From positions 1 through 64,000 of the forward strand of contig NEUU01000016.1 in assembly GCA_002304345.1 (NCBI GenBank): a stretch of DNA of 64,000 nt. Direction: 5' to 3'. Below are positions 53,373-62,062 of the stretch, in pieces (position 1 is the first letter of the stretch; each line of letters starts with the position of its first letter). Position numbers and translations under genes: made by a program. Source of the DNA: Verrucomicrobia bacterium Tous-C9LFEB (lineage in GTDB: Bacteria > Verrucomicrobiota > Verrucomicrobiia > Methylacidiphilales > UBA1321). Under the pieces are notes generated by a model. The model saw only the letters and a program-made list of their open reading frames with translations. It ran no database searches and was not told the DNA's origin.

Positions 53373-54404
53373 GTGCACATCGCTCTCATTCGCCGCCGTT
53401 TTTCCCCAACCGGGGGAGCCGAGCGTTACCTCGAACGGCTGGCCGGGGCGTTGCAGGAGCGGGGCCATGCGGTGACGCTGGCGTGCGAGTCGTGGCAGGA
53501 GGGCGGCGCAAGCGCGATCCGCGATGTGCGGCGCGTGGAGTCCAACGATCCGCCAAGTTTCGCGCAGGCCATTGCGGCGTTGAAACTGCGGGACGAATTC
53601 GACGTGGTGTTCAGCCTGGAGCGCGTGCCCGGCTGCGATGTCTATCGCGCGGGCGATGGCGTGCATGCGGACTGGCTGGAACAGCGGGCGATGTACGGTG
53701 GACTGCTAGGCCATTTTCAAAACTGGATCAAATTCAAGAACCGCGCGATGTGTGCGCTCGAAGCGGAGGTCTTTCGCCCGGAGAAGACGCGGCATGTGAT
53801 TGCGAACTCCCAGATGGTGAAGAATGCCATCGTGTGGCGGTTCGGTTTTCCGGCGGATCGCATCAGCGTCATTCGCAACGGCGTGCCGGTGGAGCGATTC
53901 GCCAGCGGCAACCGCGAAGCGGGTCGTGCGGCGCTCGGGATTGGCGCGGACGAATACATCGTTTTGCTCGTCGGCGCGGGCCGCGAGCGCAAGGGAGTGA
54001 AGTACGCACAGGCAGCAGTGGATCGCACGCCGGGAGCGCGCTTGATTGTGGTCGATAACGCACCGCCCGTGCCGATGCCGGATGTGTACGCGGCGGCCGA
54101 TGTGTTTTTGTTGCCGACGCTCTACGATCCGTTTGCGAATGTGACGCTGGAGGCGCTCGCCGCTGGGTTACCCGTGTTGACCACGCGACACAACGGCGGG
54201 GCGGAGATTCTGACGCGTGGCGTTGACGGCATTGTCTTTGAGCGTGCCGACGCGGTGCGTGACATGGCGCAGGCGTTGACGCGGTTGCGGGACCGGAACG
54301 AACGCGAGCGGTTTCGCGCCCCGGCGCAGGCGTTGGCGCGACAATATGATTTGAGCCGTAATGTTGAGGAAACGTTGCTGTGTTTGACGGCGTTCCGTCG
54401 GTAG
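53373..54404 (+). CDS. GT4-type glycosyltransferase (LPS core-like)
   Basis: A GT-B fold enzyme of 343 residues that starts with GTG. The N-terminal domain begins HIALIRRRFSPTGGAERYLE. NSQMVKNAIVWRFGFPADRI near residue 150 is a linker common in LPS core transferases. The donor site is near the end: YAAADVFLLPTLYDPFANVT followed by EALAAGLPVLTTRHNGGAEI. It lies 19 bp after lpxK, which supports a role in LPS core assembly; the sugar and acceptor are unknown. Confidence 0.88.
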   Translation: MHIALIRRRFSPTGGAERYLERLAGALQERGHAVTLACESWQEGGASAIRDVRRVESNDPPSFAQAIAALKLRDEFDVVFSLERVPGCDVYRAGDGVHADWLEQRAMYGGLLGHFQNWIKFKNRAMCALEAEVFRPEKTRHVIANSQMVKNAIVWRFGFPADRISVIRNGVPVERFASGNREAGRAALGIGADEYIVLLVGAGRERKGVKYAQAAVDRTPGARLIVVDNAPPVPMPDVYAAADVFLLPTLYDPFANVTLEALAAGLPVLTTRHNGGAEILTRGVDGIVFERADAVRDMAQALTRLRDRNERERFRAPAQALARQYDLSRNVEETLLCLTAFRR

Positions 54405-54442
54405 CGATTGCGAAGTCAGCGATTTGTTGATAGGTACTCATT

Positions 54443-55879
54443 ATGCCACAAAAGGTAGTTGTCATCGGTGCGGGTCCAGCGGGATTGACGGCGGCGGCGG
54501 AATTGATCGAGCACGGGCATCGGGTTCTGGTGTTGGAGAAGGACAAGGAGTACGTGGGGGGCATCGCGCGGACGGTGCACTACAAGAATTACCGGTTCGA
54601 TATCGGCGGGCACCGCTTCTTTAGCAAGAGTTCCGAGGTGACGGAATGGTGGCAGCGCCGGTTGCCGAGCGATTTTATCAAGGTGCGGCGGCTCTCGCGC
54701 ATTTTTTACAATGGCACCTTTTTCGATTATCCGTTGAAGGCCTTCAACGCGTTGTTTGGCCTCGGGGTGTGGACGAGTTTTCTATGCGTGATGAGCTACG
54801 TTTGGGCGCGCGTGAATCCGATCAAGCCGGAGAAATCGTTTGCCGATTGGGTGAGCAACCGCTTTGGCCGCCGCTTGTTCAGTATCTTCTTCAAGACCTA
54901 CACGGAGAAGGTCTGGGGCATGCCGTGCGAGGAGATCAATGCGGATTGGGCCGCGCAGCGGATCAAAGGGCTTTCGCTCCTGAGCGCGATCTGGAATGCG
55001 TTGATCCCGCAGCGCCAAAAAGGCAGCGATACGATCAAGACGTTGATCGACCAGTTTGAGTATCCGCGCCTCGGCCCGGGCATGATGTGGGAGAAGACGC
55101 GCGACGATATCCGGCAATCCGGCAACCAGGTGTTGCTGGGCATGAACGTGGTGCGCATTCACCGGGACGGCAATCGCGTGCTGTCGGTGGTGACGCGCGA
55201 TGCCAACAAGGTGGAGACGGAGTGGGCGGCGGATCAATTCATTATCTCGATGCCATTGCGGGAAACGATCCGGGCCATCGTGCCTTCGCTGGGTTTGGAA
55301 GCGCAGGCGGCAGCGAACAAGCTGACCTATCGCGATTTCCTGACGGTGGCGTTGATGGTGAAGAAATCGAATCTCTTCCCGGACAACTGGATTTACGTCC
55401 ACGATGCGAGCGTGAAGCTGGGCCGGATCCAGAACTTCAATAACTGGAGCCCGGAAATGGTTCCGGTCGAGGGAGTGACGTGTCTGGGTCTGGAGTATTT
55501 CTGTTTCGAAAACGACGACCTCTGGGCGATGTCGGATGCGGATCTGATCGCTCTCGGCACGCGCGAGCTGGCACAGCTCGGCCTGGTGAATGCGGCGGAT
55601 GTGTTCGACGGTGCCGTGGTGCGGATGCCGAAGGCGTACCCGATTTACGATGCGGAATACAGTCAGACGGTGGAAACGCTCCGTCAGGCCTTGGGCCAGT
55701 TGGAAAACCTGCAGGTCGTGGGCCGCAACGGCATGCACAAGTACAACAATCAGGATCATTCCATGATGACGGCGCTGCTGGCGGCGCGCAATATCAACGG
55801 GGCGCACTTCAATCTCTGGCAGGTGAATACGGACGCGGAATATCACGAGGCGGGGGAAGCGAAGGATCTGGTAAAGTAG
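54443..55879 (+). CDS. FAD-dependent amine-oxidase-fold protein, UDP-galactopyranose-mutase-like
   Basis: A 478-residue flavoprotein. The dinucleotide-binding site is VVVIGAGPAGLTAAAELIEH at the start. RFDIGGHRFFSKSSEV near residue 51 and FFKTYTEKVWGMPCEEINADW near 150 are typical of the Glf-like / NAD(P)-binding amino-oxidase subfamily in polysaccharide clusters. It ends with GRNGMHKYNNQDHSM near 433, the FAD-binding end. It probably acts in envelope polysaccharide assembly, 38 bp after the GT4 gene. The exact reaction is uncertain. Confidence 0.82.
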   Translation: MPQKVVVIGAGPAGLTAAAELIEHGHRVLVLEKDKEYVGGIARTVHYKNYRFDIGGHRFFSKSSEVTEWWQRRLPSDFIKVRRLSRIFYNGTFFDYPLKAFNALFGLGVWTSFLCVMSYVWARVNPIKPEKSFADWVSNRFGRRLFSIFFKTYTEKVWGMPCEEINADWAAQRIKGLSLLSAIWNALIPQRQKGSDTIKTLIDQFEYPRLGPGMMWEKTRDDIRQSGNQVLLGMNVVRIHRDGNRVLSVVTRDANKVETEWAADQFIISMPLRETIRAIVPSLGLEAQAAANKLTYRDFLTVALMVKKSNLFPDNWIYVHDASVKLGRIQNFNNWSPEMVPVEGVTCLGLEYFCFENDDLWAMSDADLIALGTRELAQLGLVNAADVFDGAVVRMPKAYPIYDAEYSQTVETLRQALGQLENLQVVGRNGMHKYNNQDHSMMTALLAARNINGAHFNLWQVNTDAEYHEAGEAKDLVK

Positions 55880-56006
55880 CCACTCATTAGCTGAGCGAAT
55901 ACTTTCATTGCGTAGCTAATGTTTGTCGGGTCGGTTCCGATAAAGAGAGGGTTAGGATTCAAGATCGGTTGAGCGCCACCAACCGGTCGTTGACGAGGTA
56001 CTCTTC

Positions 56007-56222
56007 ATGTCTGCGATCAGCAATATTGGTGGCTTCTCCGGTACGCAATACCCGATGTATTCCGGTTCGGTCCGGAAATTGTCGGATCATCCCTACAAGG
56101 TGTGCGAGACGAGCACGGGTCTCCAGAACGGGCCTAATATCGTCACGATGAGCAACGCTGACGGGGACACGATCACGTTGTCGGCCCTGGCCAAGCAACT
56201 GGGCCAGCCGGTGCGGAAGTAA
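56007..56222 (+). CDS. Small hypothetical protein
   Basis: A 71-residue soluble protein with GAGGTACTC before the ATG. The sequence ends LAKQLGQPVRK after a polar centre rich in Asn and Thr. I recognise no family. It sits alone between two larger genes and has no signal peptide. Confidence 0.55.
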   Translation: MSAISNIGGFSGTQYPMYSGSVRKLSDHPYKVCETSTGLQNGPNIVTMSNADGDTITLSALAKQLGQPVRK

Positions 56223-56324
56223 TCGGCTGTTTTCCGTTTTATCTCACGGTCGTAAACTTCTTTGCGTTTTACAGGGAATCTCCTTGTCGAAGGAAGCCAT
56301 GACGGCTTACCGTCGCAACTTCCT

Positions 56325-57758
56325 ATGTCTATAAAGAGCGCAACCGCAATTCCCGAGAGCGATCGGATTCCCTTTTTCCAGAAGATCATGTTTGCCGCGG
56401 GCAACAGCATGGACTTCTTTGCCACCGGCCTGATGATCGGCGTATTGTGGATGCCCTACTTCAATATCGGATTGGGCATCAGTCCGGCGAAGCTGGGCAT
56501 CGTGTTAATGATCCTGCAGGCGTGGAACGCGGTGCTGGACCCGATCATGGGCAACATCTCCGACAATACGCGCACACGCTGGGGCCGCCGCCGTCCGTTC
56601 ATGGTGGTGGGCGCGTCGCTGACAGCGCTGATCGCCCCGTGGATCTGGCGGCCGCCGACCCTGTGGGGCGAAACGGGCATGGTTATTTACCTGATTCTGG
56701 CGGGCATGGTGTTCTATGCCTGCTTCTCCTGCTGGGCGATGCCGTATTACAGCATGCAGTTGGAGCTGACGCCGAATTACGATGAGCGCACGCGCCTGAC
56801 GGCATGGTCGACGGTCTTCGGCAAGATCACCGGTTTATGCGGCGGTTGGGCGATGGCGCTTTTGAGCAGTTCGTTCTTCGCCGATCCGGTGACGCACAAG
56901 CCGGACATCGTACAGGGGATGAAGGTGTGCAGTTGGTTTGTGGCGGGGGCGATTTTTGTCATCGGCATGTTGCCGCCGCTGTTCGTGAAGGAGCGCTATT
57001 ACGAGAAGGAAGCGAAGCATCAATCGCGCGATCCGTTCTGGCAGAGCATCAAGGAGTCTTTCCATTGCCAGCCCCTGTGGATGTTGATCGGCATTTCGTT
57101 TTTCATGGTGGTCGGCAGCAGCGCGGTGGGATCTCTCGGCCAGTACGTGAACATCTATTACGTCAACCACGGCGATCTCGCGAAGGCGTCGGTGATCGGT
57201 GGCATGAAAAGCACGGTGCTGACGGTGACGGGCTTGCTGTGCATTCCGGTCTACACGTGGCTCGGCGAGCGGTTGGACAAGAAGGTGGTGGTGGGGGTGA
57301 TGATCGGGCTGACGATGATCGGCCACATGCTGAATTATTTCCTGATGACCCCGGCAAATCCGTATCTGCAAATCATCCCCGGTGTTTTCGAATCGAGCGC
57401 GATTTCCGCAGTGTGGCTGTTCCTCCCGTCGATGAAGGCGGACGCGGCGGATTATGACGAATTGAAAACGACGCGCCGCCGCGAAGGGGCGTTGAATGCG
57501 TTTTATTCGTGGTTCATCAAGGCGGCGCTGACGTGCTCGATGGGACTGGGCGGCTGGGTGCTGCAGTTCTCGGGCTTCGATGTGAAGCTGGCGCATGAGC
57601 AGCCGGCCGATGTGTTGCATTTGATGCTGGTGCTGTACGTGGTACTGCCGCTCTTTCTCTGGCTCGCGTCGCTGATCTTCGTGTGGCTCTATCCGCTGGA
57701 TCGCGCCACGATGGGAGGGATTCGCGCCCAGCTCGAAACGCGCCGCGGTAAGGTGTGA
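56325..57758 (+). CDS. GPH-type sugar:cation symporter (MFS)
   Basis: A 477-residue transporter with 12 hydrophobic segments. NISDNTRTRWGRRRPFMVVG near residue 70 is the glycoside-pentoside-hexuronide symporter signature. YYSMQLELTPNYDERTRLTA and KADAADYDELKTTRRREGAL near 380 are family blocks. It should import a glycoside or sugar with a cation. I chose the ATG at 56325, close to the first conserved helix; the frame opens at 56262. It is the only sugar transporter in the window and could serve the glycan cluster on the island, but nothing here ties them. Confidence 0.9.
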   Translation: MSIKSATAIPESDRIPFFQKIMFAAGNSMDFFATGLMIGVLWMPYFNIGLGISPAKLGIVLMILQAWNAVLDPIMGNISDNTRTRWGRRRPFMVVGASLTALIAPWIWRPPTLWGETGMVIYLILAGMVFYACFSCWAMPYYSMQLELTPNYDERTRLTAWSTVFGKITGLCGGWAMALLSSSFFADPVTHKPDIVQGMKVCSWFVAGAIFVIGMLPPLFVKERYYEKEAKHQSRDPFWQSIKESFHCQPLWMLIGISFFMVVGSSAVGSLGQYVNIYYVNHGDLAKASVIGGMKSTVLTVTGLLCIPVYTWLGERLDKKVVVGVMIGLTMIGHMLNYFLMTPANPYLQIIPGVFESSAISAVWLFLPSMKADAADYDELKTTRRREGALNAFYSWFIKAALTCSMGLGGWVLQFSGFDVKLAHEQPADVLHLMLVLYVVLPLFLWLASLIFVWLYPLDRATMGGIRAQLETRRGKV

Positions 57759-58102
57759 TGGGGGCGCTGCCCCAAACCCCCGCTCAAGGGGCAACGTGAC
57801 GTTGCATCCAGATACGCTGACGCCGGAACTGAAAATCTTTCGGCAACAAGCTGGGTTCAGCGTCACGCTGGCCTTGAGAATCCTCACTTTTTGGCGAATG
57901 GATTTTTTGCGCGGACGCAAAAGAAGTCAGCCGCCAAAAGTGAGTTTTTCTCAAAGAGTTCATACCTTAATCCGAGTTTAAGGAGGGATGAATCCATGCC
58001 TCATCAGAGGTAATGAGGCTTTTGAAATCCATTTGGGCCGGCGTCGATCTTTTGCTGCAAGCAAAAGGCGACGCCGGCCCAATGCGGGGTTTCCAAAGGG
58101 AA
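57759..58102. other. Gene-free gap with strong hairpins
   Basis: No gene is seen between two convergent genes. At 57845-57870 there is a TTCAGCGTCACGCTGG copy. From 58033 there is a large palindrome, then CCAAAGGGAATCATTCCCTTTGG-type hairpin sequence (58091-58113) and GGGGGTTTGGGGGCAACGCC. Confidence 0.75.
58033..58082. terminator. 50-bp near-perfect palindrome, probable terminator
   Basis: Outer arms TTGGGCCGGCGTCG and CGACGCCGGCCCAA enclose an inner pair CTTTTGCT / AGCAAAAG. It lies between convergent genes, which suits a shared transcription stop. It has no long T tract, so it may be a rho-independent stop only in part, or a repeat. Confidence 0.55.
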
Positions 58103-58771
58103 TCATTCCCTTTGGTGGGGGTTTGGGGGCAACGCCCCCAGCGTCACGCGACTGAAATGACCGGGGTGGAGGGTGGTGATACCGTGGGCGCGCACGGTGT
58201 GCAGACTTTGCTGAGCGAGTGACGCGTTCTCGTGATAGAAATGACCGGCACCGCCGCGCCGGAACGGAATCAGACTGCCCCGGATTAAGTCGCCCACGAT
58301 GGCCTCGTGACCGAGGAGAAAAGTGAGCGAGCCCATCGTGTGACCGGGTGTGAAGAGCACCTTGCCGGGGAAACCGAAGTCACGGGTGATGGGGGAGAGA
58401 TCCGCATCGAGAATCACATCGGGCGTGAAGCCGGGGAAATGATGGACGAGAAAGGGGAGGGTAAACGGGGTCATCCACGAGGCGGGCGTAAGCGGACCAT
58501 TCTCGCCACGCTCGACACGGGCGAGTTCACCGCGATGCATGACGAGTGGGAGTTGGAACTCCTCGCGCAAGCGCTTGGAGTTACCTGCGTGATCGGAATG
58601 TCCATGCGTGTGCAGCACCGCTTTCAACTGGCCGGGCTCCACGCCGTGCGTCCGGATCGCGCGCAACAGCCGGTCCCAATCGCGCGGCAATCCACTGTCG
58701 ATCAGCCACGCGCTTGTCCCCTCGGTGACGAGGTAGGCATTCGTGGTGAAGAGATGCAGGCGGTGGATCAT
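58103..58771 (-). CDS. Metallo-beta-lactamase-fold hydrolase
   Basis: A 222-residue metal hydrolase. VLHTHGHSDHAGN near residue 58 has HxHxDH, with other ligands in TPGHTMGSLTF and VGDLIRG, and HPGHF near the end. It resembles glyoxalase-II-like hydrolases but is diverged from the one at 24264. The substrate is unknown. Confidence 0.87.
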   Translation of the reverse strand: MIHRLHLFTTNAYLVTEGTSAWLIDSGLPRDWDRLLRAIRTHGVEPGQLKAVLHTHGHSDHAGNSKRLREEFQLPLVMHRGELARVERGENGPLTPASWMTPFTLPFLVHHFPGFTPDVILDADLSPITRDFGFPGKVLFTPGHTMGSLTFLLGHEAIVGDLIRGSLIPFRRGGAGHFYHENASLAQQSLHTVRAHGITTLHPGHFSRVTLGALPPNPHQRE

Positions 58772-58981
58772 GACGCGGGCTCATTCCGCCGCGTTGTGTA
58801 GTGGGTTTCAAGTATTATCTCGGCGTTTTTGCGGGAGCACAAAAATCAAACCCCTCTTTATTAGTTTTGACGGAGCGATTTGGCACGGGCGGGGAGGATT
58901 CTAATAACTTCTCCGACTCGCATGTGCGGGCTCGCGATTCACGGGGTTTCATCCTAAAAGAACAGGCTCAATAGCTGTTCT

Positions 58982-60628
58982 ATGCTGGAATTTCTTCCCA
59001 TTGTTTTAGCGGGACTGGGCCTGTACTTCATGGGCGTATCGGGCATTCGCTCGAGCCTGCAACAGGTGCCGGGCATTCGTTTTCGCGAGAGCATTGGGCG
59101 GGCGTCGCGTCATCCGGTGCTGGCGGCGGTGACTGGCTTTTTGCTGGGGACGGTGACGCAGACCTCGATTGGCGTCGCGGTGATCTTCGCGGGTTTGATT
59201 GCGCGGGGACTTTCCACCGTGCGACAGGCGCTGCCGGTGATCGCGTGGTCGAACATGGGTTTGGTGGTGCTGGTCTTCCTGAATAATCTACCCGTGACGC
59301 AGGTGGCGTTGTTCCTGATCGGCTTCGGCGGGATCTGCGCGAACTTCGGTTTCGGCGGACGTTTTCGCGGCTTGATGCCGCCGCTGTATTCGCTGGGGAT
59401 GTTGCTGTACGGACTGCGGTTGATGAAGGACGGGCTCTATCAACTTTCCGCCCATCCGCAGTTCGAATCGTTCATGGCGCAGCTCCCCGCTTCGGAACTG
59501 CTGGCGTTCGCCTTCGGCGCCTTGCTGCGCATCCCGGTGCAATCGAGCTCCGCGGTGGCACTGATCGGCATCACGATGTACGAGGGCCGCATTTTCACGG
59601 AGCAGAAGACGATCATGCTCTTTTACGGCACGTCGCTGGGCACGGGTTTCGCGGCGTATTTTCTGACCTCGCATTTAAAGGGGGAGATGCGGCAGGTGGC
59701 GTTGTTCGAGGCGATTGTGAATTTGTCCGCGGGCGTGCTGCTACTGGGATTCTTTTATCTGGAGAAGTTGGGGCATTTCTCGTTGTTGGAAGGCCACGTG
59801 TACAACCTCACCGGTCATATCCAGAGCCGGCTTGCGCTCGTCTTCCTGCTGCAGCAGAGCGTGTGCGTCGCGTTCGCCTATTTGTTGATGGGCCGGATGA
59901 GTGGCATTCTGGAAAAACTGGCACCGCGCACGGTGGAGCAGGATCTGTCGCGACCGCGCTTCATTCATGATGAGGCGGCCTACGATATTGAAACGGGCTT
60001 GAGCTTGGCCAAGCAGGAAATCAAGGGGCTCGTGGCGCGGCTGCCTGATTACCTGCGCAGCGCGGGCTGCGAGAGCAGTGGGGGTCGGGCGGTGCCACCC
60101 GTGGCGGTGCAGCATCAATCGTTTCTCGCGGTGATCAACGAGCTGCAATCGTTCCTCGCGGTGTTGTCGGACCGCCGGTTGAAGAGTCATCTGACGTCGG
60201 TGAATTTATTGCAGGTGCAGCGGCGGCTCGATTTGCTCTGCGGCATGGAAGAGGCGACGTTCCAGGTGGTGCACCAATTGCAGGGGCTGAAGCCGAGTCC
60301 GGCAGTGGCCACGATCCGACACAATGTGATCGAGTCGCTCGACGCGCTGTTGCTCACCGCGCTGGATGCGTTCGGCGGCCAGCAGGAGGACATTGCCATT
60401 CTCGAACGGCTCACCAGTTCCCCCGGCGAAGTCGCGCACCGGCTGCGGCAGGATTACATGAACGCGCATGAAGACCTCGGCCACGAGGAGCGCGCGGCGG
60501 TGGTCGCAATCATCACGCAACAGGAGCGGGTGATGTGGCTGCTGAATCAAATCAGCAAGACGCTTGAAGCGCATTTGGCCCCCACTGATTCCGTGTGCAA
60601 CCCCCTCCCCGGAGAAAACCCCTCATGA
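58982..60628 (+). CDS. Na/Pi cotransporter (NptA type) with PhoU-like C-terminus
   Basis: A 548-residue transporter. The N-terminal 320 residues hold about eight to nine hydrophobic helices with two Na/Pi repeats: GFLLGTVTQTSIGVAVIFAG and LLRIPVQSSSAVALIGITMY (QSS-type motifs of the family). The last 230 residues are helical and resemble the PhoU-like domain of bacterial NptA proteins. It should couple Na+ to phosphate uptake. Its stop overlaps the carbonic anhydrase start (ATGA), so the two are translationally coupled. Confidence 0.9.
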   Translation: MLEFLPIVLAGLGLYFMGVSGIRSSLQQVPGIRFRESIGRASRHPVLAAVTGFLLGTVTQTSIGVAVIFAGLIARGLSTVRQALPVIAWSNMGLVVLVFLNNLPVTQVALFLIGFGGICANFGFGGRFRGLMPPLYSLGMLLYGLRLMKDGLYQLSAHPQFESFMAQLPASELLAFAFGALLRIPVQSSSAVALIGITMYEGRIFTEQKTIMLFYGTSLGTGFAAYFLTSHLKGEMRQVALFEAIVNLSAGVLLLGFFYLEKLGHFSLLEGHVYNLTGHIQSRLALVFLLQQSVCVAFAYLLMGRMSGILEKLAPRTVEQDLSRPRFIHDEAAYDIETGLSLAKQEIKGLVARLPDYLRSAGCESSGGRAVPPVAVQHQSFLAVINELQSFLAVLSDRRLKSHLTSVNLLQVQRRLDLLCGMEEATFQVVHQLQGLKPSPAVATIRHNVIESLDALLLTALDAFGGQQEDIAILERLTSSPGEVAHRLRQDYMNAHEDLGHEERAAVVAIITQQERVMWLLNQISKTLEAHLAPTDSVCNPLPGENPS

Positions 60629-61329
60629 ACCCGAACCCTCCTCTCGATCCTTCCCCGACGCCGCAGGTGGCCCTGCGGGAAGTCTTTTACGGCAACGACG
60701 TCTTTGTGCAGGCGCGCGATCCGCGTCAATTCGAGGCGTACGAGAAATCGCAGCATCCGTCGGTGACGATGTTGACCTGCTGCGATGCGCGGTTGCACCA
60801 GCTCGTGTTCAACTTCGATCCGATCGACCGCACGTTCGTGGTGCAGAATATCGGCAACCAGTTGCAACCGGCCTCGGGGTCGATCGATTACGGCATCCAT
60901 CACCTGAAGACGCCGCTGCTGCTGATCCTCGGTCATACCCGCTGCGGGGCGATCCGCGCGGCGATGTCCGATTACCGCAGCGAATCGTGGGAGATCATTC
61001 GCGAGCTCAACGGCCTGCATCTGCCGCTGCTGCGTTGCGAGAAGCAGGAGGACATTGAGAAGGCGTGGCTCGATGCGGTCGAACACAACGTCGATTATCA
61101 AGTCGATCTCGCCATGCGCCGGTACGGCGCGGTGGTGAACGCGGGCAAGCTGGCCATCGTGGGCGGCGTGTACGACTTCGCCAATCTCTATGGCCGGGGT
61201 CGCGGTCGCATTGTGCTGCTCAATCTCAACGGTGTGGCGGGACAGGAAGCGATCCGCGCGATGCCGGTGTGGCAGGAATTTGACGAGGCCCTCAGTGACC
61301 TCGTTCTGCACGAAAGGAAATCATTATGA
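60625..61329 (+). CDS. Beta-class carbonic anhydrase
   Basis: A 234-residue CO2/bicarbonate interconversion enzyme. The zinc site is formed by TCCDARLHQ near residue 49 (Cys and Asp-Arg) and GHTRCGAIRAAM near 104 (His and Cys). IGNQLQPASGSIDYGIHHLK and VVNAGKLAIVGGVYDFA fit the family. I chose the ATG at 60625, overlapping the cotransporter stop, with GGAG ten bases upstream. It overlaps the following STAS gene by four bases. Confidence 0.92.
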   Translation: MNPNPPLDPSPTPQVALREVFYGNDVFVQARDPRQFEAYEKSQHPSVTMLTCCDARLHQLVFNFDPIDRTFVVQNIGNQLQPASGSIDYGIHHLKTPLLLILGHTRCGAIRAAMSDYRSESWEIIRELNGLHLPLLRCEKQEDIEKAWLDAVEHNVDYQVDLAMRRYGAVVNAGKLAIVGGVYDFANLYGRGRGRIVLLNLNGVAGQEAIRAMPVWQEFDEALSDLVLHERKSL

Positions 61330-61667
61330 CGATCGAATGCGAAAGCCGGGATGGCGTGGAAATCTTTCACCTGACGGGACGGTTCGACGGCAGCAGCGCC
61401 AACGACGCGCAAAAAGTGCTCCTGTCGAAAGCGGATTTCACCCCGCTGCGGGTTGTCTTGAATCTCGCGGGCATCGAGGTGATCACCAGCGCCGGATTGC
61501 GCGCCATTCTCGCGTTGGTGAAGAAGGTGGAGGCGAACGCGGGCAAGCTTGCGGTCACCGGACTATCGACTTCGACGCGCGAGATTTTCGAGATCTCCGG
61601 CTTCAACCGGATCATTCCGTTGCAGGCGAGTCTGGAAAGTGCGGTGGCTCAAGTTGGCGAAGTTTGA
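61326..61667 (+). CDS. STAS-domain anti-sigma factor antagonist-like protein
   Basis: A 113-residue single-domain STAS protein. The conserved serine lies in GIEVITSAGLRAILALVKKV, as in SpoIIAA, where it is phosphorylated. AAGGAAATCATT precedes the ATG. It is coupled to the carbonic anhydrase by ATGA overlap. It could serve in partner switching or, by analogy with SulP transporters, regulate the transporter in this operon. Confidence 0.88.
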   Translation: MTIECESRDGVEIFHLTGRFDGSSANDAQKVLLSKADFTPLRVVLNLAGIEVITSAGLRAILALVKKVEANAGKLAVTGLSTSTREIFEISGFNRIIPLQASLESAVAQVGEV

Positions 61668-61787
61668 ACGTGGACAGAGTAGCGAATTAGGGTGGGTTCT
61701 GCGACGTATCACTTTTGGTGCTAACTGTCTCTCGCGGCTTTTTTCGCTGCCGGGATTGTGCTAGGATTTCGCTGTTCCCTTCCCTGC

Positions 61788-61970
61788 ATGAATGCGTCCT
61801 GCGTGGCCATCGTCGGATTCAAGTGTCTGCCGGAATCTCCGGACGAGGCGCCGCCGCTGATTGGAGAGGAGCCCCCGCCGCCCGAGACGAAATTCCCGGA
61901 CGCTAAAGAACTCAAGCCGTGGGGCCCGGTCCTCATGCCGTGGATCAGTCCGATTCCGACTGCGCTGTAA
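61788..61970 (+). CDS. Possible small Pro-rich protein
   Basis: A 60-residue ORF with a short Cys/hydrophobic start and a Pro/Glu-rich middle (PPLIGEEPPPPETKFPD). No ribosome-binding site or family is seen. It may be chance. The gap 61668-62062 shows nothing else except a CCCCGGCGCTGACGCG repeat fragment near 62000. Confidence 0.25.
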   Translation: MNASCVAIVGFKCLPESPDEAPPLIGEEPPPPETKFPDAKELKPWGPVLMPWISPIPTAL

Positions 61971-62062
61971 TGCTTCTGGAGATAGGAGTACTCTTCCCCC
62001 CCCGGCGCTGACGCGCCCATTCCCCGCTCGAATTATTTCCCGTGATTGTCTAGAGTGCGCGG

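Noticed and set aside
56325-57758. Assigning the GPH symporter as the import system of the island
   Set aside because: It is 40 kb away with no operator-like site; a functional link would be speculation.
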